From DATAAZ01 sp036259875 (GTDB lineage: Bacteria > Actinomycetota > Thermoleophilia > Gaiellales > Gaiellaceae), in assembly GCA_036259875.1 (NCBI GenBank), contig DATAAZ010000006.1:1-64000 (forward strand): DNA of 64,000 bases, given 5' to 3'. Positions 58,359-64,000 of this stretch are shown here, one piece after another. Within the stretch, counting starts at the first letter, position 1, and every line of letters starts with the position of its first letter. The position numbers were made by a program, and so were the translations under genes. The notes beneath the pieces are model-generated. The model was not told the DNA's origin and did not search any database. It was given only the letters and a program-made list of their open reading frames with translations.

Positions 58359-58952
58359 CTAGACGACGAGCGAGCGCTCGAGCGTCGCGAGCGCCCGATG
58401 CTGCAGCGATTTGACCGCGCCCTCGGTCTTCCCGAGGATCGTCGCGACCTCGGCGTTCGAGAAGTCAAAGACGAACTTCAGCGTGAGCACGTCTCGCTGG
58501 TCGGACGAGAGCCCTTCGATCATCCCGAGCATGCTCTCGAGGCCGATCGTCTCGAACGCCTCGTCCTCGGCCGAGGGCTCGACCGCGTCGGGCTCGTCGC
58601 GCGGCTCCTCCTCGGGCTGCCACCGCCGCCCGGCGCGAAAGTGATCCATGGCCAGGTTGTGCGCGATCCGGAAGAGCCACGCCGAGAAGGGCGCCTGCCG
58701 CCAGACGAACCGGTCGATCGACTCGAGCATCTTGATGAACGTCTGGTTCGTCAGATCCTCGGCGTCGTGGCGGTTTCCCACCGAAAGCTGCAGATAGCCG
58801 TAGATACGGTCGAAGTGGAGGCGGTAGAGCTCCTCGAGAGCGGCGCGATCACCGCGTTGCCCGCTCGCGACGAGCTGCCGCACGTACGCGGACGACTCGC
58901 GGCGCGGCGCACCGTTCAAGGCCGCGGCGCGCACGCTGCTATCGCCCATCAT
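58359..58952 (-). CDS. Sigma-70 family (ECF-type) sigma factor
   Basis: About 197 residues with region 2 (ALEELYRLHFDRIYGYLQLSVGNRHDAEDLTNQTFIKMLESIDRFVWRQAPFSAWLFRIAHNLAMDHFRA) and region 4 (LSSDQRDVLTLKFVFDFSNAEVATILGKTEGAVKSLQHRALATLERSL). The DAEDLTNQTF and PFSAWLFRIAHNLAMDH motifs are typical of ECF factors. ATG 58952 is followed by a second ATG; GGAGG lies 2 or 5 bases ahead, so ATG 58949 may be used. No anti-sigma gene is adjacent, so control is probably elsewhere. Confidence 0.9.
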   Translation of the reverse strand: MMGDSSVRAAALNGAPRRESSAYVRQLVASGQRGDRAALEELYRLHFDRIYGYLQLSVGNRHDAEDLTNQTFIKMLESIDRFVWRQAPFSAWLFRIAHNLAMDHFRAGRRWQPEEEPRDEPDAVEPSAEDEAFETIGLESMLGMIEGLSSDQRDVLTLKFVFDFSNAEVATILGKTEGAVKSLQHRALATLERSLVV

Positions 58953-59077
58953 CGCCTCCACCCCTCTGGCCTGACGCCCATGGCCCTGCCCGCGAGGGGC
59001 AGAGCTCCCTGAGCGCACCTAAGCAGAAATCGCTCGGAAGACAAGTGAACCACCCGCTCTCCGGTGTCCCGAGCGAC

Positions 59078-59308
59078 CTAGCCGGAGCGCCCGAAGCCGA
59101 TGTGCGTCTCGCGCGAGAAGCGCTTGACGTAGACGACGGCGCGAAGCGGGATGATGTACGTCCCGTCCTCGGCTTGGAGCTCGTACGTCCCGTCGTCCGT
59201 TCCGTCGAGCGCCGCCCGAAAGCCGTCGACGGCGTCCGACGAGACGATCGCTCCGATCGTCTGCCCGCCCTGGAAGGCGATCTCGATCCGCGTCTCCTCC
59301 TCAGCCAC
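59078..59308 (-). CDS. Small beta-rich protein of unknown function
   Basis: 76 residues from GTG 59308: VAEEETRIEIAFQGGQTIGAIVSSDAVDGFRAALDGTDDGTYELQAEDGTYIIPLRAVVYVKRFSRETHIGFGRSG. The regular strand-turn pattern (IEIAFQGGQTIGAIVS, GTYELQAEDGTYIIPLRAVVYVKRF) suggests a small beta barrel of the LSM/Hfq-like or DUF-type. It overlaps the stop of methylmalonyl-CoA epimerase by 8 bases, so the pair is coupled. Not a family I can name. Confidence 0.6.
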   Translation of the reverse strand: MAEEETRIEIAFQGGQTIGAIVSSDAVDGFRAALDGTDDGTYELQAEDGTYIIPLRAVVYVKRFSRETHIGFGRSG

Positions 59309-59702
59309 CGACCACCTCGACCAAGACGCCGTGGAGCGAGTCCGGGTGCACGAACGCGACCGGGTGGTCGGCAAAGCCGCGGCGCGGCTCGGCGTCGATC
59401 ACCGTCGCTCCCGCCCGGCCGAGCCGCCCGATCGCCGCCGCGACGTCGTCCACTTCGAAGGCCACGTGGTGGATCCCGCGTCCCCGCCTCGCGAGGAACC
59501 GGCCCACCGGCGTGTCCGCGGCGAGCGGAGCGACGAGCTCGACGCGGCCGTCACCGACCCGCAGGTACACGGCGTCGACGCCCTGGTCGTCGAGCCGCCC
59601 GCGCCGCTCGACCTCCGCGCCGAAGTAGCGGGCGTAGATCGCGACCGCGCCCTCCAGGTCGTCGACCGCCATCGCGACGTGGTGAAGCCCGCGCACCTCC
59701 AC
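59301..59702 (-). CDS. mce: Methylmalonyl-CoA epimerase
   Basis: 133-residue VOC-superfamily epimerase interconverting (S)- and (R)-methylmalonyl-CoA for propionate, odd-chain fatty acid and amino-acid catabolism. GLHHVAMAVDDLEGAVAIYARYFG, AVYLRVGDGRVELVAPLA, GIHHVAFEVDDVAAAIGRL and HPDSLHGVLVEVVGG supply the HH metal-binding motifs and the terminal Glu ligand. No mutase genes are nearby. It overlaps the small beta-rich protein. GTG start at 59702; the upstream gap to the FtsH-like gene is 51 bases. Confidence 0.88.
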   Translation of the reverse strand: MEVRGLHHVAMAVDDLEGAVAIYARYFGAEVERRGRLDDQGVDAVYLRVGDGRVELVAPLAADTPVGRFLARRGRGIHHVAFEVDDVAAAIGRLGRAGATVIDAEPRRGFADHPVAFVHPDSLHGVLVEVVGG

Positions 59703-59753
59703 GACGACCGATCGTATCCGCCGCGGGCGCGCGCGCCCCGGACGACCTCGCCG

Positions 59754-61307
59754 CTAGGACGGGTCGGCAGGGAGCGAGACGACGCGGGGCGTCCCCACCG
59801 ACTCGGACGCGTTCGACTCCGGCTGGACGCCTGCAAGGAGCCGCTCGAGGTCGGACCGGTGGAGCGTCTCCTTCTCGAGGAGTGCGGCGGCGAGACGGTC
59901 GAGCGACGCGCGGTGCTTCTCGAGAAGGCGAAGCGCCTCGCGGAAAGCGAGGTCCGTGAGGCGCGCCTGCTCCTGGTCGCGGACCTGCTTCGTATGCTCG
60001 GACAGCGCGTAGTTGTCGGCACGCATCGTGCGCGACGAGACCTCTTCGCCCATCCCGAACTCGAAGACCATTCGCCGGGCGAGCTCGGTGACGCGCTCGA
60101 GGTCGTTCGCCGCGCCGTTCGTCACCGCCCCGAAAACGATCTGCTCGGCGGCGCGGCCCGCGAGCATGACCTTCATCAGGTCGACGAACTCCTCCTTCGT
60201 GTGGAGGTAGCGGTCCTCCTGAGGCGTGTTCAGCGTGTAGCCGAGCGCGGCTCCGCGCGAGACGATCGTCACCTTCTGGACGGGCATCGGGTCGCCGACG
60301 AGGTGCGACATGAGCGCGTGGCCCGCCTCGTGGTACGCGAGGATCCGCTTCTCCTTCTCGGTGACGACGCGCCGCTGCTGCAGCCCGGCGACGATTCGCT
60401 CCATCGCCGCCTCGAAGTCCGCCTGCCGGATTGTCTTCTGCTCGGCGCGCCCGGCGAAGATGGCCGCCTCGTTGCAGATGTTCGCCAGGTCGGCGCCGGT
60501 CAGGCCGGCCGTCTGGCGCGCGATGACGTCGAGGTCGACGTCATCGGCGAGCGGCTTCCCGCGCGTATGGACGCGGAGGATCGCCAACCGGCCCGCACGA
60601 TCGGGCGGCGCAACGAGGAGCTGGCGGTCGAAGCGTCCCGGCCGCAGCAGCGCAGGATCGAGGTCCTCGAGGCGGTTCGAGGCGCCGATCAGGACGACGC
60701 GGTCGGGCGTCTTGAAGCCGTCGAGCTCGACGAGAAGCTGGTTCAGCGTCTGGTCGTGCTCGCGATTGAAGCCTGAGCCGGAGCGGCGCATCCCGACCGC
60801 GTCGAGCTCGTCGATGAAGACGATCGCGGGCGCGTTCTTGCGCGCCTTCTCGAAGAGCTTCCGGATCCGGGCGGCACCGAGCCCGGCGAACATCTCGACG
60901 AACGCCGAGGCGCTCTGCGAGTAGAAGGTCGCGCCGGAGGCGTTCGCGACCGCCTTCGCGAGCAGGGTCTTCCCGGTCCCCGGGGGGCCGTAGAGGAGGA
61001 TCCCCTTCGGGATCCGCGCGCCGAGGCGCCCGAACCGCTTCGGATGCTGAAGGAAGTCAACGACCTCCTGGAGCTCGGCGGCCGCTTCGTCGACGCCCGC
61101 GATGTCGGCCCACGTGACGGACGACTTCGAGTCGGGCTCAACCTCGGTCGGCTTCACCCTGGGCATCAGCGAGAGCGAGCGCCAGACGAGGTACACGATC
61201 AGGCCGAGGAAGACGAGCGGAAGCCACGTGAGCGCGACCCCCGCGACCATCCCCAGGAAGTCCCAGAAGTGGTCCACCGAGGTCTCATCGGCGGGAGGGC
61301 CGGGCAC
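59754..61307 (-). CDS. Short FtsH-type AAA+ zinc metalloprotease
   Basis: 517 residues; typical FtsH is 600-650. One N-terminal hydrophobic helix (LGMVAGVALTWLPLVFLGLIVYLVW, about 18-42) without the usual second helix and periplasmic domain. The AAA domain has GPPGTGKTLLAKAVA, the pore loop FVEMFAGLGAARIR (FVEM), FIDELDAVG and LLRPGRFDR; the protease has HEAGHALMSHLV with zinc ligands and AANDLERVTELARRMV. Unlike classical FtsH, it ends soon after the zinc domain with a short tail. It may be an FtsH paralogue working beside a full-length one. Confidence 0.88.
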   Translation of the reverse strand: MPGPPADETSVDHFWDFLGMVAGVALTWLPLVFLGLIVYLVWRSLSLMPRVKPTEVEPDSKSSVTWADIAGVDEAAAELQEVVDFLQHPKRFGRLGARIPKGILLYGPPGTGKTLLAKAVANASGATFYSQSASAFVEMFAGLGAARIRKLFEKARKNAPAIVFIDELDAVGMRRSGSGFNREHDQTLNQLLVELDGFKTPDRVVLIGASNRLEDLDPALLRPGRFDRQLLVAPPDRAGRLAILRVHTRGKPLADDVDLDVIARQTAGLTGADLANICNEAAIFAGRAEQKTIRQADFEAAMERIVAGLQQRRVVTEKEKRILAYHEAGHALMSHLVGDPMPVQKVTIVSRGAALGYTLNTPQEDRYLHTKEEFVDLMKVMLAGRAAEQIVFGAVTNGAANDLERVTELARRMVFEFGMGEEVSSRTMRADNYALSEHTKQVRDQEQARLTDLAFREALRLLEKHRASLDRLAAALLEKETLHRSDLERLLAGVQPESNASESVGTPRVVSLPADPS

Positions 61308-61343
61308 CTGTAGGGCGCGGTAGCGACCGCGTTCCGGCCGCCG

Positions 61344-62414
61344 TTACGTCACGAGGTCGAGGCGCTCGTTCGGCCGGTAGCGGCGCCCGACCTTCGCCGA
61401 AGGCCGGCCGTCGGTGAGGACGACGTCGGCCGTGAAGTCGTTCTCGCCGCGAATCAGCGCGGAGCCGACGCCGTACGAGTCGACCGGCACGGCTTTCTCC
61501 TCGAACTCGCGGATCCGCTCGACGTCGAAGCCGCCCGAGACGACGATCTTGACGCGCTCGAAGCCCTCGGCATCGAGCGCCGCGCGAACCCTCTCGACCA
61601 AGCGGAGGTTGACGCCGCGCGGGTCGAAGTCGCCCATCCCTTCCCAGAGCGCGCGGTCAACGAGCGTGCGCGAGGTGTCGAGGCGCACGCCCCAGAGCCG
61701 GTCGCCCAGCGCGCGCGCGACCTCGAGCGACGTTCGCACGGAGTCGTTCTCGAAGTCGACGAGCACGACGACGTTCAGGTCGGGATCGGCGTGCTCGACG
61801 AACTTCGACGCGGCGAGCACGGTGTTTCCGCCGTACGCCGCGATGAGCGCGTGCGGCACGGTTCCGATCCCCTTGCCGCCCCACCACGACGCCTGCGCGT
61901 CGGTCGACACCCCGATCGCGCCCGCGATGTGGGCCGCGTAGCCGTCGCCCGTCTGGACGCGGTGGTGGTCGTGCCGGGCCGGGAAAAAGAGGATCGGCTT
62001 CCCGTTCGCCGCCTCGACGACGCGGCGGACGTTCGTCGAGATGAGCGTTCGCCGGGCGAGCACGCCCAGGTAGCACGTCTCGAGGTGCGCGAAGCCCGTG
62101 TAGTCGCCCTCGATCAGCATCACGGTCTCGTACGGCTCGATGTCGTCCCCGTCGTAGAGCGCGTGCACCGTGAGGTCGTCCCAGTCGTCCGAGCAGAGCT
62201 TGATGATCGCGATCGCCTCGTCCATCCCGCCGAGTACGGCCCGCTTCTTCTGGAAGACCTGCATGACAACGCGCGGGCGGCGCCCGTCGCGGAGAAGGAC
62301 GTCGCGCGCGTAGTTGAAGTACGCGTCCGTGTAGTAGCCCTCCCGCATCTTCTCGACCGGGAGGTCGAAGATCTCAGGCTGGAGGCGCTTCCTCCTGGTT
62401 GCCGGAACCGCCAT
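61344..62414 (-). CDS. pncB: Nicotinate phosphoribosyltransferase
   Basis: First step of NAD salvage, joining nicotinate to PRPP. 356 residues, the short class. Visible: IFDLPVEKMREGYYTDAYFNYARDVLL, HALYDGDDIEPYETVMLIEGDYTGFAHLETCYLGVLARRTLISTNVRRVVEAANGKPILFFPARHDHHRVQTGDGYAAHIAG, GIGTVPHALIAAYGGNTVLAASKF, GVRLDTSRTLVDRALW and VVSGGFDVERIREFE near the phosphoribosyl pocket. The start overlaps the end of the DUF1385 gene by 41 bases, which hints at coupling or a slightly later start. Confidence 0.9.
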   Translation of the reverse strand: MAVPATRRKRLQPEIFDLPVEKMREGYYTDAYFNYARDVLLRDGRRPRVVMQVFQKKRAVLGGMDEAIAIIKLCSDDWDDLTVHALYDGDDIEPYETVMLIEGDYTGFAHLETCYLGVLARRTLISTNVRRVVEAANGKPILFFPARHDHHRVQTGDGYAAHIAGAIGVSTDAQASWWGGKGIGTVPHALIAAYGGNTVLAASKFVEHADPDLNVVVLVDFENDSVRTSLEVARALGDRLWGVRLDTSRTLVDRALWEGMGDFDPRGVNLRLVERVRAALDAEGFERVKIVVSGGFDVERIREFEEKAVPVDSYGVGSALIRGENDFTADVVLTDGRPSAKVGRRYRPNERLDLVT

Positions 62415-63213
62415 TTGCAGCGGATTGTAGGGACGGATCTTCCCCCGACTCCTCGAGTCGAAGGCACTCCGCGAGGGCGGCGTTCGCGACCTCGAGCTGC
62501 TCCCGGGTCGGCTCCGACGTGAGGACGCGGTGCTGAAGCTCGTGACCGGGGCGCGCGAGCGCGCGCGCGACCGGGTGCCCCGCGTTCCTGAGCATCCAGC
62601 CGAAGAGCTCGACGGACGTGGTCATCGCTCCGACCGCGGCGCCCGCCCGGGCGAGGAGCCGAAGATGGGGCGGGGCGGCACGCGCCAGGAGGCTGCCCGC
62701 GACGGAGGTGACGAGAAGCGGCCCGACAAGGTGCGAGCCGCAACGCTCGTGCTCGCGCGGGCGCGGCTCGTCGTGCTCGTACGAGCCGATCGAGACGTGT
62801 TCGGCGCCGTGGTACTCGGCGAGCGCGGAGCCCCGCAGAGCGAGCGCGGCGGGAGCGGCGGCGAAGAGCGCGGCGAGCGACTCCTGCGCGAGCGGGGCGA
62901 GCCGGCTTTCCCGGATCGCGCGCACGGTGGCGGCGCTCCCCGCGAGCGCAGCGGCGACGCCCGGGCGCTCGTACGGGAAGCGCGCCTCGGGAAGCCTGCG
63001 GCGGACCGCGGGAAGGAGCGCGAAGACCTCGGCGAGGCGAGCGGGGCCGCGGAGGAGCGCGGGCTCGACTCCGGCGGCCCGAAGCGGCTTCCGCCCTGAC
63101 GCAACCTTCAGCTCCCCGTCGTCCGTCCGCACCGCGCACGCCCAGTACGACGGCCCGTGCACGAGGACGCCGTTCTCGAGCGCCATCCCTCCGAGGCGAA
63201 CGCGGTCGCTCAT
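62374..63213 (-). CDS. DUF1385 family membrane protein
   Basis: 279 residues. Start RVRLGGMALENGVLVHGPSYWACAVR; core ALAEYHGAEHVSIGSYEHDEPRPREHERCGSHLVGPLLVTSVAGSLLARAAPPH with the Y-HGAEH-x8-E motif and HxxCG pair; then AGAAVGAMTTSVELFGWMLRNAGHPVARALARPGHELQHRVLTSEPTREQLEVANAALAECLRLE. This resembles DUF1385/YqhQ proteins, whose role is unknown. Hydrophobic segments occur around LLVTSVAGSLLA and AAVGAMTTSVELFGW. It precedes pncB on the same strand. Confidence 0.75.
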   Translation of the reverse strand: MSDRVRLGGMALENGVLVHGPSYWACAVRTDDGELKVASGRKPLRAAGVEPALLRGPARLAEVFALLPAVRRRLPEARFPYERPGVAAALAGSAATVRAIRESRLAPLAQESLAALFAAAPAALALRGSALAEYHGAEHVSIGSYEHDEPRPREHERCGSHLVGPLLVTSVAGSLLARAAPPHLRLLARAGAAVGAMTTSVELFGWMLRNAGHPVARALARPGHELQHRVLTSEPTREQLEVANAALAECLRLEESGEDPSLQSAANGGSGNQEEAPPA

Positions 63214-63272
63214 CGCATCCGAGTGTACGCGCGGGCACGCGAGCCGCCGGCCACTCGTCTCGTCGGGCCACG

Positions 63273-63292
63273 CCCGGGGTCAGACCCCGGAC
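63273..63292. repeat. Palindromic intergenic repeat, copy 5
   Basis: CCCGGGGTCAGACCCCGGAC, between the DUF1385 start and the M20 peptidase stop. Same core GGGGTCAGACCCC as copies 1 and 2. Confidence 0.8.
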
Positions 63293-63308
63293 ACGGCCGG
63301 AACGGCCG

Positions 63309-64000
63309 TTACGGCGTGCCGATCCGGCGGGCGAGGTCGATCAGAAACCGCGTCCCGAGCTCGACGTCGTCGAGCGGGACTCGCTCGTCGGCGGAGTGGA
63401 CAAGCCGTGCCGCGAACTCGGCCGACATCGTCCGCATCGGGAAGAACCCGTACGCGATCGTGCCGAACGTCTGGCGCAGGTAATGGCTGTCCGTGAAGCC
63501 GGGCAGGACGACGGGGACGACGGTCGCACCCGGATCCTCGTGTCCAACCCACTCCTGGATGGCCGCCCAGAGCGGCGTGTGCGACGAGGAGCGGCTGCCG
63601 CCCACGTGCTCGAGCCAGCCCAGCTCGTAGCCGTTCTCGCCGAGCGCCGCCCTGATCGCGCCCTCCGCCTCGGCCCGCGATTGCCCGGGGAGGAGTCGGC
63701 AATCGCACGTGACGTCGCATACCGAGGGCACGACGTTCCGCTTCCGCGACGCCTCGACCATGGTCGGCGAGACCGTCATCGAGATCATCGGCTCGACCAT
63801 TCCGGCGAGAGACGGGTCGAGCTGGCCGACGAGCCGCTGGACATCGTCAAGCGGCGGCGTCTCGCCGAAGAGCGCCGCGAACATCGCCTCGGTCTCGGGG
63901 ACGAGGCGTGGTTCCGGCTCGAGCTCGCTGAGCCGAGCGATCAACCGAGCGGCGCGCACGAGCGCGTTGTCGGCGATGCCGGGCATCGAGGCGTGGCCGC
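63309..64000 (-). CDS. M20-family metallopeptidase, C-terminal part (gene runs off the right edge)
   Basis: About 230 C-terminal residues are visible. The frame reads GHASMPGIADNALVRAARLIARLSE in from the edge (the dimerisation lid region of M20 peptidases, GHGSMP-type), then SVCDVTCDCRLLPGQSRAEAEGAIRAAL, VVLPGFTDSHYLRQTFGTIAYGFFPM and HSADERVPLDDVELGTRFL with the metal-ligand His in the HSADERV motif. Family M20 dipeptidases and acyl-peptide hydrolases remove N-terminal or acyl groups; the substrate cannot be told from this half. The stop is at 63309. Confidence 0.9.
   Translation of the reverse strand, partial: GHASMPGIADNALVRAARLIARLSELEPEPRLVPETEAMFAALFGETPPLDDVQRLVGQLDPSLAGMVEPMISMTVSPTMVEASRKRNVVPSVCDVTCDCRLLPGQSRAEAEGAIRAALGENGYELGWLEHVGGSRSSSHTPLWAAIQEWVGHEDPGATVVPVVLPGFTDSHYLRQTFGTIAYGFFPMRTMSAEFAARLVHSADERVPLDDVELGTRFLIDLARRIGTP

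Overview
The window is dense, high-G+C DNA with short intergenic gaps; no stretch of more than 300 bases lacks a gene, the longest gaps being about 250 bases. No rRNA, tRNA, prophage, insertion sequence or CRISPR array is visible. The gene content is actinobacterial: a fhaA-fhaB-pstP-rodA-pbpA-pknB cluster, PdtaS/PdtaR-like GAF kinase and ANTAR regulator, many GTG/TTG starts and strong ATGA/GTGA/TGATG couplings. My best inference is a deep-branching actinobacterium of the Thermoleophilia type (Gaiellales or Solirubrobacterales), aerobic and with a peptidoglycan wall; the lineage is inferred, not proven.

Layout. 1-4316: pentose phosphate and glycolysis genes (pgi partial, tal, rpiB, divergent tkt). 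4317-11720: an ABC-F ATPase, an orphan membrane protein, a Glu/Leu-type dehydrogenase, an ANTAR two-component pair, two small membrane proteins and a VOC protein. 11785-16944 (minus): glnA with a hairpin-bearing leader, then SIMPL, HNH, GNAT, DUF4446 and a CARDB-like membrane protein. 17044-28764: cell-wall growth signalling (a polytopic Ser/Thr kinase, two FHA proteins, PP2C phosphatase, RodA-type glycosyltransferase, class B PBP, PASTA kinase, Ddl, and a convergent discoidin-like kinase). 28878-33011: gabT, dcd, an atypical SDR, an O-methyltransferase and a small conserved protein. 33113-39697 (minus): a suf Fe-S assembly cluster (C, B, VOC, D, then csp and infA, then S, U, Rieske). 39817-44073: tatA-tatC, an amidohydrolase, a TPR protein, a STAS protein and a diheme lipoprotein cytochrome c. 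44207-49390 (minus): an A2-type cytochrome c oxidase (ctaC, ctaD, ctaE) with two universal-stress-like genes inserted. 49452-53835: Ku, tiny membrane ORFs, DUF6766, Mrp, a Gmad2 lipoprotein and an inositol-phosphatase-like enzyme. 53906-64000: DUF1015, YhaM-like nuclease, an ArsR regulator facing a 16-residue Cys-rich peptide, a shortened YchF-like GTPase, a sigma factor, methylmalonyl-CoA epimerase, a short FtsH, a nicotinate phosphoribosyltransferase, DUF1385 and a partial M20 peptidase.

The most interesting material is small and lies between or beside the standard genes. (1) At 57240-57356, an ArsR regulator diverges from a 16-codon ORF with 7 cysteines, a strong ribosome binding site, a TTGACA box and two 5-6-5 inverted repeats in the shared control region. 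(2) At 31827-32009, the minus strand carries a 14-base sequence fully pairable with the 3' end of 16S rRNA, sequestered in a hairpin ahead of a 13-codon ORF, mutually exclusive or pseudoknot-type stems, and a strong terminator. (3) At least three families of dispersed intergenic repeats occur: a hairpin element with four copies in the same orientation relative to transcription, a roughly 140-base pair of copies, and five copies of a GGGGTCAGACCCC palindrome. (4) glnA has a terminator-like hairpin immediately ahead of its ribosome binding site.
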